Below, piece after piece: positions 45,385 through 53,603 of a DNA stretch of 64,000 nt; the first letter of the stretch is position 1; every line of letters begins with the position of its first letter. Position numbers and translations under genes: made by a program. The notes under the pieces are model-generated. The model searched no databases. It was not told the DNA's origin and was given only the letters and a program-made list of their open reading frames with translations. The DNA comes from JBGPYB01 sp041493035 (lineage in GTDB: Bacteria; Acidobacteriota; Vicinamibacteria; Fen-336): positions 1-64,000 of the forward strand of contig JBGPYB010000004.1 of the NCBI GenBank assembly GCA_041493035.1. The letters are read 5' to 3'.

Positions 45385-46986
45385 CTACAGTCGCAGTTTG
45401 GCGAACTCGTCGAAGTTCGTGATTCCCTGGGTGACGAGACTCAGGCATCGCTCGCGGAGGGTCTTCATCCCCGCGCCGACGGCGAGGGACTCGATCTCCG
45501 CGTGGGGAAGGCCGTTCTGGACGGCGGAACGCACCTCGGGCGCGCCGCTCATCACCTCGAAGATCGCCCGCCGGCCGCGATAGCCCACCTTGTTGCAGCT
45601 CGGGCATCCCTTCCCGCGGAAGAACTTGAGCTTGGCGGCCTCCTCGGCGCCGATCCCATGGTGGGCCAGTGTCTGGGGGGCCGGAGGCTCCGACGGCTCG
45701 CGACAGATCGTGCAGATCTGCCGCACCAGGCGCTGGCACGTCGCCGCGGCGAGCGACCCGGCCAGGAGCTGAGGCGGCACTCCCATCTCCAGGAGCGAGG
45801 TCACGCCCTGGCCAGCGGTCTGCCCCGTCACGACGGCGACCACCAGGACGCTCGACGCGAGCTGAGTCGCAAGGAGCCCCGTGGCCTTGTCGGGGATCGA
45901 CGAGAGCACGATGACCTCAGGGCGCACCGCCACCACCGAGCGGAGCGTCTCCTCCATCTTCAGCCCCTTGGTGTCGGCCTCGACCTCGACCTGGCGGACG
46001 CCCTCGAGGGGCCAGTGGACCGGAGACTCGAGAGAGACCACATCCCGCTGCGCCTGCACCAGGAAGTTCATGATCGAGTAGAGCGTCGTCCCGGCCCCGC
46101 TGAAGACCGGCGCCGTCACCAGGATGAAGCCGAAGGACGCCCGCAGCTCTTCGAGGAGGCGCACGCGGTCGTCGATCTCGAGGCCCAGCGACGTAAAGTC
46201 CTTGATGAAGGTGGCGCGGTTGATGAGCTTGATCGTCGCGCTCGTTCCGTGAGAGGTCGGCAGGGTCTGGGCCACGAGATCGAAGTCGGCGTCGGCCAGG
46301 CGACCGCTCGTACGCGAGGTCTGAGGGCGGTTCTCCTTGGACGTGTCGAGGCGGAAGGCCTCGAAGAGCTTCTGCGTCAGCGATGGCTGGAAGCGCTTGG
46401 GGATGGGATCCACGCGGAAGAAGAAGCCGTCGATCCTGTACTTGACCGAGACGGCGTCCTCCGTCGGCTCGATGTGGACGTCGGAAGCTCCCTTGCGGGC
46501 GGCCAGCGAGAGGATGTATTGGATGATCGCGTCGGGTCCGCTCTGCTCCCAGACGGGGCTGGCGGCATACTCCATCCCGACTGTGTCGGTCAAGGGATTC
46601 ACACCCTGGCTCTTGAGGGCCGCCTGGATGTCCTCAGGGCGCACCATCTTGCGGTCCACGAGGATCTCGCCGATGCGCTTGCCGGTGGCTTTCTGCTCGA
46701 CGAGCACCTCGAGGAGCTGAGGAGTCGTGATTTTCTTCATCCGGATGAGGATGTCGCCGAGGCGGTCCTTGCTCCGGCTCAACGTCTGGATCTCGTCCAG
46801 CAGCCGAGGAGGCGCGTGCTTCCAGAACTCCTGCTTGTATTTCTCGCTGGCGTCGCAGAAGCACCGGAAGCAGAATGGACACAGCTTCGTCGGGTTCTTG
46901 GGGTCGTCCGAACACCAGACGGCGTTCAGGGCATCGAACTCACCCAGGCAGTTCCAGCACGTCGCGAGATAGTTCTCAGCGGCCAC
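45385..46986 (-). CDS. GspE/PilB-like protein with N-terminal zinc finger and destroyed ATP site
   Basis: The 533-residue protein is clearly related to type II secretion/type IV pilus ATPases. It has a helical MshEN-like segment (LGDILIRMKKITTPQLLEVL), the N2 and core fold (GASDVHIEPTEDAVSVKYRI), and the CxxC zinc pairs of PilB/GspE (ICTICRE, CPSCNKVGYRGRRAIFEV). In place of the Walker A GPTGSGKTTTLY it reads APVFSGAGTTLY (292-303), with no Lys. The Walker B/arginine-finger region is VIVLSSIPDKATG instead of a GEIRD-type motif. The Asp box is SLESPVH and the His box is lost. The N-terminus has seven cysteines (C10, C13, C25, C36, C39, C42, C44) predicting a zinc finger. It probably does not hydrolyse ATP and may be structural or regulatory. 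Confidence 0.86.
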   Translation of the reverse strand: MAAENYLATCWNCLGEFDALNAVWCSDDPKNPTKLCPFCFRCFCDASEKYKQEFWKHAPPRLLDEIQTLSRSKDRLGDILIRMKKITTPQLLEVLVEQKATGKRIGEILVDRKMVRPEDIQAALKSQGVNPLTDTVGMEYAASPVWEQSGPDAIIQYILSLAARKGASDVHIEPTEDAVSVKYRIDGFFFRVDPIPKRFQPSLTQKLFEAFRLDTSKENRPQTSRTSGRLADADFDLVAQTLPTSHGTSATIKLINRATFIKDFTSLGLEIDDRVRLLEELRASFGFILVTAPVFSGAGTTLYSIMNFLVQAQRDVVSLESPVHWPLEGVRQVEVEADTKGLKMEETLRSVVAVRPEVIVLSSIPDKATGLLATQLASSVLVVAVVTGQTAGQGVTSLLEMGVPPQLLAGSLAAATCQRLVRQICTICREPSEPPAPQTLAHHGIGAEEAAKLKFFRGKGCPSCNKVGYRGRRAIFEVMSGAPEVRSAVQNGLPHAEIESLAVGAGMKTLRERCLSLVTQGITNFDEFAKLRL

Positions 46987-47103
46987 GGCTCACGAGGCTC
47001 CTGCTGGCGACAATCAACCACAATTATACCTCATAACTCCTTTTGGATCAAAGCACTGCAAACGTTGACCCTCAGTCGAGCCGTGTGGTAGTTTGGCCTT
47101 GCC

Positions 47104-48195
47104 TTGAAGAAAACACCGCTCAACGAGGCCCATCGGGCGTCGGGCGCCAAGATGGTCCCCTTCGGCGGTTGGGATATGCCCGTCGAGTACTCGGGGCTCA
47201 TCGCCGAGCACAACGCGGTCCGGAAGGCGGCTGGCCTCTTCGACGTATCTCACATGGGGGAGTTCGAGATCGAAGGCCCGGGCGCCGTCGCCTTTCTGCA
47301 GCGCGTGGCGAGCAACAACGTGGCCAAGCTCGCTGACGGCCAGGCCCAGTACTCGGCGCTGCCCATGCCGAGCGGCGCGCCGGTCGATGACGTCATCCTG
47401 TACCGGCGTGCTGCCGACCGATACCTGATGGTGGTCAACGCGGGGAATCTCGAGAAAGACTTTCTCTGGCTCCAGGCCCAGCGCCCGGAAGCGTGCACCC
47501 TCCGTGATCGCAGCGATGACTACGCTCTCCTCGCGCTCCAGGGGCCGCGCGCACAGGAAATCCTGGGAGGGCTCACGACCCTTGACCTTCCCGGCATCGC
47601 CTTTTACCACTTTGCCGAAGGGGAGGTGGCCTCGCACCCCGCGACCGTGGCGCGTACGGGCTACACGGGGGAGGATGGCTTCGAGTTGTTCGTCGCCCCC
47701 GACAGGGCCGTCGCGCTCTGGCACGCTCTCCTCGAGGCGGGGCGCGAGCGGGGTCTCATCCCTGCCGGCCTCGGAGCCCGTGACACGCTCCGGCTCGAAG
47801 CTCGGATGTGCCTCTACGGCAACGACATGGACGAGACGACCTCGCTGGTCGAGGCCGGCCTCGGCTGGATCGTGTCGCTGGACGAAGGGAAGGGAGACTT
47901 TCCCGGCCGCGCCATTCTGGAGTCGCAGAAGAAGAACGGTGTCTCGCGGAAGCTCGTAGGGTTCGAGATGGTCGGTCGTGGGATCGCCCGCCACGGTTAT
48001 CCGGTCTTCGTGGGCGAAGACTCGGCCGGCAAGGTCTGCTCCGGCACCTACGCTCCCTTCCTCCAGAAGAGCATCGGCCTCTGCTATCTGCCGACGCCCC
48101 GCGCGGGCGTCGGCACGGCCTTCGACGTCGAGGTACGGGGTCGCCGAGTGGCGGCCCGGGTCGTCCCCACGCCTTTCTACAAGCGGCCGCGCTAG
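47104..48195 (+). CDS. gcvT: Glycine cleavage system T protein (aminomethyltransferase)
   Basis: GcvT moves the methylene group from the aminomethyl-lipoyl H protein to tetrahydrofolate. The 363-residue protein opens TPLNEAHRASGAKMVPFGGW, with VEYSGLIAEHNAVRKAAGLF and DVSHMG typical of the folate domain. It also has LALQGPRAQEIL, VARTGYTGEDGFELF and GARDTLRLEARMCLYGNDM. The TTG start lies a few bases after a possible promoter (TTGACC at 47065, TAGTTT at 47089, 18-base spacer). No glycine riboswitch fold is seen in the 117-base upstream gap. gcvH and gcvP follow. Confidence 0.95.
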   Translation: MKKTPLNEAHRASGAKMVPFGGWDMPVEYSGLIAEHNAVRKAAGLFDVSHMGEFEIEGPGAVAFLQRVASNNVAKLADGQAQYSALPMPSGAPVDDVILYRRAADRYLMVVNAGNLEKDFLWLQAQRPEACTLRDRSDDYALLALQGPRAQEILGGLTTLDLPGIAFYHFAEGEVASHPATVARTGYTGEDGFELFVAPDRAVALWHALLEAGRERGLIPAGLGARDTLRLEARMCLYGNDMDETTSLVEAGLGWIVSLDEGKGDFPGRAILESQKKNGVSRKLVGFEMVGRGIARHGYPVFVGEDSAGKVCSGTYAPFLQKSIGLCYLPTPRAGVGTAFDVEVRGRRVAARVVPTPFYKRPR

Positions 48196-48213
48196 AGCCG
48201 CGCGAGGAGCGCC

Positions 48214-48600
48214 ATGGTTCCCGACAACCTTCGCTACACCAAGGACCACGAATGGATCCGCGTCGAGGGAGACCGCGGCACCATCGGCATCACCGACTAC
48301 GCCCAGAACCAGCTCGGGGACGTGGTCTTCATCGAGTTGCCGGCCGTGGGGCGCGCCGTGTCCGCCGGCGAAACCTTCGGCACGGTGGAGTCGGTCAAGG
48401 CGGTCTCGGAGCTCCTCTCTCCCGTGAACGGCGAGGTGTTGGAGATAAACGGCGCCCTCGTGTCGGCTCCCGAAGCCGTGAACACCGACCCCTACGGCAA
48501 GGGATGGATGCTGGTCGTGAAGATTGAGGACGCCGCCCAGGTCGCGGGCCTCATGGACGCCGCCGCCTATCAGGCCCTGGTCGAGAGCGAGGGGAAGTGA
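48214..48600 (+). CDS. gcvH: Glycine cleavage system H protein
   Basis: GcvH carries the aminomethyl group on lipoate between GcvP and GcvT. The 128-residue protein has DHEWIRVEGDRGTIGITDYA, LGDVVFIELPAVG and FGTVESVKAVSELLSPVNGE, in which K62 is lipoylated. NTDPYGKGWMLVVKIE closes the fold. It lies 18 bases after gcvT, and its stop overlaps gcvP as GTGA. Confidence 0.97.
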   Translation: MVPDNLRYTKDHEWIRVEGDRGTIGITDYAQNQLGDVVFIELPAVGRAVSAGETFGTVESVKAVSELLSPVNGEVLEINGALVSAPEAVNTDPYGKGWMLVVKIEDAAQVAGLMDAAAYQALVESEGK

Positions 48601-51494
48601 ACGAGCCGTCCCCCGTGTCGCGCGGGTCCGAAACGGGCAACCTCCTGGCGCCCTGCGACACGTTCCTGGGGAGGCACATCGGTCCCTCGGACGCCGAGAT
48701 TGCGGAGATGCTGGCGAGCCTGGGCGCGGCGTCCCTCGACGGTCTCATGGCGGAAACCGTGCCCGGCAGCATCCGTCGCGGGCCCATGAGGCTTCCCGAG
48801 CCACGCGGCGAACACGAACTCCTCGACGAGCTTCGAGCCATGGCTCAGCGGAACGAGGTCTTCCGGTCGCTCATCGGGATGGGCTACCACGGCTGCATCC
48901 TCCCCGCCGTCATCCAGCGCAACATCCTGGAAAACCCCGCGTGGTACACCGCCTACACGCCGTACCAGGCCGAGATCGCCCAGGGGCGCTTGGAAGCCCT
49001 CCTGAACTACCAGACGATGATCGCCGATCTCACGGCGCTTCCGCTGGCCAATGCGTCTCTTCTCGACGAAGCGACGGCGGCCGCAGAGGCCATGCACATG
49101 TGCCACGCCCTGGCGGGCGCGGGCAGAAAGGTCTTCTTCGTCGCGGCCGACTGCCATCCGCAGACGTTGGCCGTCGTGCGCACCCGCGCCGCACCTCTCG
49201 GGATCGAAGTCCGCGTCGGCGATCCGGCGACGGTCGACCTGGTCGCTCAGAACGCCTTCGGCGTTCTCGTCCAGTACCCGACGACCGACGGTCGCGTGAC
49301 CGACTACGCCGGTTTGGCTGGCCGCGTTCACGAGGCGGGCGCTGTCTTCGTCGTGGCGGCGGACCTTCTGGCACTCACGCTGTTGCGCCCGCCCGGGGAG
49401 TTCGGCGCGGACGTGGCCGTGGGCTCGTCACAGCGCTTCGGCGTACCGATGGGCTTCGGCGGCCCTCACGCTGCGTTCCTGGCCACCAAGGACGAGTTCA
49501 AGCGGCAGATGCCGGGGCGAATCATCGGTGCCTCGAAGGATGCCGAGGGACGTCTCGCCTACCGCATGGCCCTTCAGACCCGCGAGCAGCACATCCGCCG
49601 CGAGAAGGCCACGAGCAACATCTGCACGGCGCAGGTTCTTCTGTCGGTCATGGCCAGCATGTACGCCGTCTATCACGGCCCCGAGGGGCTGCGGCGCATC
49701 GCGCACCGGATCCACGCCCTGACTGCGCTGCTGGCCGCGGGCTTGAAGCGCCTTGGTTACGACGTGGGCTCGGCGCCTTTCTTCGACACGCTCCGGGTGC
49801 GCCTTGCCCCGAGCCAAGGAGCCAAGGTGCGCTCCGAGGCTCGCGCCCGCCGCATCAACCTTCGCGCCTACGATGACGGCTCGGTCGGTATCGCGCTCGA
49901 CGAGACGACGCTCTCTCGGCATCTCGGTCGCCTCTTCGAGGTCTTCGCCGACGGCCATCCTGTTTCGTTCTCGGTCGACGACCTGATCCGTGAGGCCAAC
50001 TTCGACTTCGCGCCACCCCTCGCCCGCACGAGCCCCTTCCTAACCCACGAGGTCTTCGCACGCCACCACCCGGAGCACGAGATGCTCCGTTACATGCAGC
50101 GTCTCCAGGAGCGGGACCTCACCCTCGCGACGTCGATGATCCCGTTGGGCTCGTGCACGATGAAGCTCAACGGCAGCTCGGAGATGATCCCGGTCACCTG
50201 GCCCGAGTTCGCGCGGCTCCATCCCTTCGCGCCGGTCGAACAGACCCAGGGGTACGCGGAGCTCTTCCGGCAACTCGAAGCGTGGCTCGCCGAGATCACG
50301 GGCTTTGCCGCGGTATCGCTCCAGCCCAACGCCGGCTCGCAAGGTGAGTACGCGGGGCTCTTGACGATCCGGGCCTATCACGAGAGCCGCGGCGAGGGGG
50401 ATCGCACAGTCTGCCTGATTCCCGTCTCGGCGCACGGAACGAACCCGGCGAGCGCGGTGATGGCGGGGTTCAAGGTCGTCGCCGTCGCGTGCGACGAGCG
50501 CGGCAACATCGACGTGGCCGACCTGCGGGCGAAGGCCCTTGCCCACAAGGCCGATCTGGGTGCGTTCATGGTCACGTACCCGTCGACCCACGGCGTCTTC
50601 GAGGAAGCGATCCGGGAGATCTGCGCCATCGTCCACGAGAACGGCGGCCAGGTGTACATGGACGGCGCGAACATGAACGCCCAGGTCGGCATCACCAGCC
50701 CCGGCACCATCGGCGCCGACGTATGCCACCTGAACCTCCACAAGACGTTCTGCATCCCCCACGGCGGCGGAGGCCCGGGGATGGGACCGATCGGCGTGGC
50801 GTCGCACCTGGCGCCGTTCCTGCCGGGGCATCCCGTCACGGGGATGGGTGGGCCGCGCTCGTTCGGCACCGTCTCCGCTGCGCCCTACGGGAGCCCGAGC
50901 ATCCTCACGATCTCGTGGGTCTACATCGCTCTCATGGGGAGCGCCGGGCTCAAGAAGGCCACCGAGGTCGCGATACTCAACGCGAACTACATGGCGAAGC
51001 GTCTCGAGGGACATTACCCGGTGCTCTACAGGGGCTCCCGCGGCCGCGTCGCCCACGAGTTCATCCTGGACGCGCGTCCGTTCAAGGCCGCGGGCATCGA
51101 GGTGGACGACATCGCGAAGCGCCTCATGGACTACGGCTTCCACGCGCCCACGATGTCGTTTCCGGTGGCGGGGACGCTGATGATCGAGCCGACCGAGAGC
51201 GAGTCGAAAGCCGAGCTGGACCGTTTCTGCGACGCCATGATCGCCATCCGCGGGGAGATCCGCGCCGTCGAGAACGGCACGATCGACCGCCAGAACAACC
51301 CGCTGAAGCGCGCTCCCCACACGATGCACGCCGTGACCGCGAGCGATTGGGACCGGCCGTACAGCCGCGAGCAGGCCGCCTTCCCGGCGCCCTGGGTGCG
51401 GGCCCACAAGTTCTGGCCCTGGGTCGCCCGCATCGACAACACCTACGGCGACCGTAACCTCGTCTGCACCTGCCCCCCGGTCGAGAGTTACTAG
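48597..51494 (+). CDS. gcvP: Glycine dehydrogenase (decarboxylating), P protein
   Basis: GcvP decarboxylates glycine with PLP and loads GcvH. The 965-residue chain is the fused (single-polypeptide) form: the N-terminal GDC-P half opens FLGRHIGPSDAEIAEML, and the C-terminal half has the PLP Lys K716 in HLNLHKTFCIPHGGGGPGMG. Other landmarks are GMGYHGCILPAVIQRNILEN, PNAGSQGEYAGLL and ARIDNTYGDRNLVCTCPP. GTG at 48597 overlaps the gcvH stop. With gcvT and gcvH it makes a full cleavage operon, lacking only the shared lipoamide dehydrogenase. Confidence 0.97.
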   Translation: MNEPSPVSRGSETGNLLAPCDTFLGRHIGPSDAEIAEMLASLGAASLDGLMAETVPGSIRRGPMRLPEPRGEHELLDELRAMAQRNEVFRSLIGMGYHGCILPAVIQRNILENPAWYTAYTPYQAEIAQGRLEALLNYQTMIADLTALPLANASLLDEATAAAEAMHMCHALAGAGRKVFFVAADCHPQTLAVVRTRAAPLGIEVRVGDPATVDLVAQNAFGVLVQYPTTDGRVTDYAGLAGRVHEAGAVFVVAADLLALTLLRPPGEFGADVAVGSSQRFGVPMGFGGPHAAFLATKDEFKRQMPGRIIGASKDAEGRLAYRMALQTREQHIRREKATSNICTAQVLLSVMASMYAVYHGPEGLRRIAHRIHALTALLAAGLKRLGYDVGSAPFFDTLRVRLAPSQGAKVRSEARARRINLRAYDDGSVGIALDETTLSRHLGRLFEVFADGHPVSFSVDDLIREANFDFAPPLARTSPFLTHEVFARHHPEHEMLRYMQRLQERDLTLATSMIPLGSCTMKLNGSSEMIPVTWPEFARLHPFAPVEQTQGYAELFRQLEAWLAEITGFAAVSLQPNAGSQGEYAGLLTIRAYHESRGEGDRTVCLIPVSAHGTNPASAVMAGFKVVAVACDERGNIDVADLRAKALAHKADLGAFMVTYPSTHGVFEEAIREICAIVHENGGQVYMDGANMNAQVGITSPGTIGADVCHLNLHKTFCIPHGGGGPGMGPIGVASHLAPFLPGHPVTGMGGPRSFGTVSAAPYGSPSILTISWVYIALMGSAGLKKATEVAILNANYMAKRLEGHYPVLYRGSRGRVAHEFILDARPFKAAGIEVDDIAKRLMDYGFHAPTMSFPVAGTLMIEPTESESKAELDRFCDAMIAIRGEIRAVENGTIDRQNNPLKRAPHTMHAVTASDWDRPYSREQAAFPAPWVRAHKFWPWVARIDNTYGDRNLVCTCPPVESY

Positions 51495-51505
51495 CGGAGG
51501 TGGCC

Positions 51506-51727
51506 ATGAAGTTCGCCGTTCTGGATACGGTGGTTTTGAATCGTGACCTCCCGGAGCATGGCCTCCGTGCCGGGGATCTCGGAGCCGTTGTCGAGATCCT
51601 CCGGGCGGACGGAGTTGAGGTGGAGTTCGTCCAACCTTCGGGCCAGACCAAAGGGCTGGTCACCCTCCGGTCGCTGGACCTGAGTTCCGTCTCCGAAAGC
51701 GACATCCTCGCCGTTCGCCGCGGGTAG
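51506..51727 (+). CDS. DUF4926-family small protein
   Basis: A 73-residue protein beginning MKFAVLDTVVLNRDLPEHGL and then RAGDLGAVVEILRADGVEVE, the beta-rich DUF4926 pattern (short SH3-like fold). Members are often found in accessory or toxin-antitoxin-like spots, sometimes beside DUF6883 genes; none is present here. Its ribosome site (GGAGG) is good and supports the ATG at 51506. It follows gcvP by 11 bases but is unlikely to relate to glycine. Confidence 0.75.
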   Translation: MKFAVLDTVVLNRDLPEHGLRAGDLGAVVEILRADGVEVEFVQPSGQTKGLVTLRSLDLSSVSESDILAVRRG

Positions 51728-51828
51728 ATCGGTATGCCGAGCGGCACGACGCGGTCAAGTCGCCTCCACCATCGCCACCACCACCCCTGGCAAAGGAGCA
51801 GCTGGAGGCACTCCGCTATACTGGCTCT

Positions 51829-52068
51829 GTGAAGGCCATTCGCGCGAAGCTTTTTCAGAACGGCGGCAGTCAGGCGGTACGCCTCCCCAAGGAGTGCCGT
51901 TTCGTGGCTCAGCGGGAGGTCTTGGTGCGACGTGAAGGGCGTCGCGTGATCCTCGAGCCAGTAGATCAATGGTCAGCGGAGTTCCGAGCCTGTCTGGGCT
52001 CGTGGTCGGGCGACATCCCGCGGCCGAAGCAGCGGAAGATCAGCGACCCGCGAAATCCGTCCGCGTGA
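51829..52068 (+). CDS. VapB/VagC-type AbrB antitoxin without a toxin
   Basis: The 79-residue protein opens MKAIRAKLFQNGGSQAVRLP and continues KECRF, the swapped-hairpin AbrB DNA-binding fold of VagC/VapB antitoxins. The C-terminal tail (WSAEFRACLGSWSGDIPR) would normally contact a VapC toxin. No PIN-domain VapC frame follows in the next 200 bases, so it is an orphan. A TATACT box ends 6 bases before the GTG start. Confidence 0.8.
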   Translation: MKAIRAKLFQNGGSQAVRLPKECRFVAQREVLVRREGRRVILEPVDQWSAEFRACLGSWSGDIPRPKQRKISDPRNPSA

Positions 52069-52147
52069 TTGCGGCGCCGTGCGCCCGACGCCGACACCGC
52101 CGTGACCGCCTGAGGCACGCCGCTCCCCCCGCGCATAGGCGGGCTTT

Positions 52148-52174
52148 CAGCCTGGCGATTCATTCCCCAGGCTG
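52148..52174. repeat. Inverted repeat / hairpin between orphan vapB and kinase fragment
   Basis: CAGCCTGG (52148-52155) and CCAGGCTG (52167-52174) form a perfect 8-bp stem with an 11-base loop. No T-run follows, so an intrinsic terminator is unlikely. A palindromic intergenic or mobile-element scar is possible. The rest of 52069-52286 shows no gene I can support. Confidence 0.4.
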
Positions 52175-52286
52175 GGCGAGGGCGTAGTGTCTCGCGAAGA
52201 TGGAACAACGCCGAATTCAAGGCGTACGTAGTCGGAGTGGACGCGGCGCGCGCTTCGGGCGCAGAATCGGTGCTTAGACGCACACA

Positions 52287-52488
52287 ATGCCTCTCACCTC
52301 GGGCAGCCGTCTCGGCCCTTACGAGGTCGTGTCCCCGCTCGGCGCGGGGGGCATGGGCGAGGTTTACCGCGCCCGCGACAGTCGGCTGGGCCGGGACGTA
52401 GCGGTCAAGGTCCTGCCCGCGGGCCTTCTCGCCGACGAGAGCGCCCGGAGCCGGTTTCGCAAGGAAGCAAAGGCGCTCTCGCGCCTGA
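52287..52488 (+). pseudogene. 5' fragment of a Ser/Thr protein kinase gene
   Basis: The frame starts MPLTSGSRLGPYEVVSPLG and continues AGGMGEVYRARDSRLGRDVA with the kinase P-loop and Lys region (VAVKVLP). It goes on to FRKEAKALSRLS, the point where helix C ends in intact kinases. The next bases belong in another frame to a BrnT-like toxin, so the kinase frame runs on with ten unrelated residues to a stop at 52523. More than 90 percent of a typical kinase gene is missing. The same opening is typical of expanded Acidobacteriota kinases. Confidence 0.82.
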
Positions 52489-52669
52489 GCTCGCGGTGTA
52501 CCTCGACGATGGTTCTGGAATAGGTCGGATGATCGTTATCGGCACGTCGCTCCGTGAGCGGGTGCTCTATGTGGTTCACGTCGAGCGCGGTGAGCGAGAT
52601 CGCATCATCAGCGCACGGTCAGCTACGGCAGCCGAGCGAGCGGTATACGAAACTGGAGGTCAGACATGA
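52487..52669 (+). pseudogene. 3' fragment of a BrnT-like toxin gene
   Basis: Out of frame with the kinase fragment, the DNA reads ELAVYLDDGSGIGRMIVIG, then TSLRERVLYVVHVERGERDR and IISARSATAAERAVYE, the C-terminal two thirds of BrnT-type RelE/RNase-fold toxins. The N-terminal strand and any native start are gone; the first in-frame ATG is at 52529 (46 residues). The stop TGA overlaps the ATG of the XRE antitoxin. The fragment is probably inactive. Confidence 0.68.
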
Positions 52670-53064
52670 GCATGTCGGCAAAGCGACATCTTCCACCTGA
52701 GACGGGGCCCGTACGCGTGCTCGGGCGCGGCCTTCGAGCGCAGCGCGGCGTGCGCCTTACGATGCGAGTGGTACGCGAAGCGGCGGGAAGGACGCAGGTT
52801 GACGTTGCTGCCGAGTCGCAGATGGACCAAGCAGATGTGTCTCGACTCGAGAGCCGAGCGGCGTTCGACGACTGCCAGGTATCTACCCTTCAGCGGTACG
52901 TGACGGCGCTGGGGGGGAACCTTGAGCTGGTTGCGGCTTTCGGCAACAAGAAGATCGTGCTATGCGGTGTGGAATCTGGAGTTCCCGAGACGACGCCGGC
53001 TAGGAACCAGATGCGGCGGACGAGGCCCGCGCGAGCGACGAAGCCTCGCCGCCGATCCGGGTGA
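52666..53064 (+). CDS. XRE-family antitoxin
   Basis: A 132-residue helix-turn-helix protein: VVREAAGRTQVDVAAESQMD, QADVSRLESRAAFDDCQVST and LQRYVTALGGNLELVAAFG. This pattern is the XRE antitoxin that commonly follows a RelE/BrnT-type toxin in the same operon. The overlap of its ATG with the toxin stop supports that pairing. The N-terminal 40 residues carry a basic GRGLRAQRGVRLT stretch, and the C-terminus ends in a basic tail. It appears intact while its toxin partner is truncated. Confidence 0.75.
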   Translation: MSMSAKRHLPPETGPVRVLGRGLRAQRGVRLTMRVVREAAGRTQVDVAAESQMDQADVSRLESRAAFDDCQVSTLQRYVTALGGNLELVAAFGNKKIVLCGVESGVPETTPARNQMRRTRPARATKPRRRSG

Positions 53065-53113
53065 TAGCCTGCTTCTCTCGCCCTTGGCGCCCGGTCGATG
53101 CACTGAAACCTCG

Positions 53114-53530
53114 TCAGGGCTTGGGTTCGTGGCGGCGCTTGCGGGCGAGGGGGCCGTCGGCGGTGAGGAAGAGGCCGACCATGTTGAGCAGCTTGGCGGC
53201 GAGGACTGGCTTGACCAGGTAGAGGTCGCTCCCGGCGTCCTGCCCCTCGGCCATGTCCATGAGCAGTCCCTTCGCCGTGAGGAAGATGACGGGCGTGTCC
53301 TCGGTCTGGGGGTGTTCCCGGATCTTCCGGCAGAGGTCGAAACCCGACATGCCGGGCATCGCGACGTCCAGGATGAAAAGGTCGAAGGTGGACGACTCGA
53401 GAAGCGGCAGCGCGCCCTCGCCGGACGGCGCCGTCGTCACGTCGTAGCCCTTCTGCAAGAGAATCTGACGCAACGCACCCAGAGCGGTGGCGTCGTCGTC
53501 GACCGCGAGTATCTTCTTCTTGGAAGCCAC
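53114..53530 (-). CDS. Single-domain response regulator
   Basis: A 138-residue CheY-like receiver: KKKILAVDDDATALGALRQI (acidic pocket DDD), LFILDVAMPGMSGFDLC with phosphoacceptor D55, VIFLTAKG and the conserved Lys in LYLVKPVLA. A short basic tail (LARKRRHEPKP) follows; no output domain is present. GTG at 53530 with GAGGTG upstream is the best start. It probably relays phosphate to or from a distant kinase. Confidence 0.9.
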   Translation of the reverse strand: MASKKKILAVDDDATALGALRQILLQKGYDVTTAPSGEGALPLLESSTFDLFILDVAMPGMSGFDLCRKIREHPQTEDTPVIFLTAKGLLMDMAEGQDAGSDLYLVKPVLAAKLLNMVGLFLTADGPLARKRRHEPKP

Positions 53531-53603
53531 GTGGAGGCACCTCGACCCGGACGCCGGGGAGGGCCGGCCCACGGATCCTACACCATCGCGGTGTGACTTT
53601 TGG

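Noticed and set aside
46987..47103. Glycine riboswitch before gcvT
   Set aside because: The gap is only 117 bases and lacks the conserved core and paired helices; a simple promoter explains it better.
51966..52283. 105-codon minus-strand frame antisense to the end of vapB
   Set aside because: No recognisable domain or ribosome site, and it overlaps a supported gene; kept only as an inverted-repeat note.
52069..52286. VapC toxin or other gene after the orphan VapB
   Set aside because: No frame shows PIN-domain acidic residues; the open frames on both strands are Arg/Ala-rich without family features.
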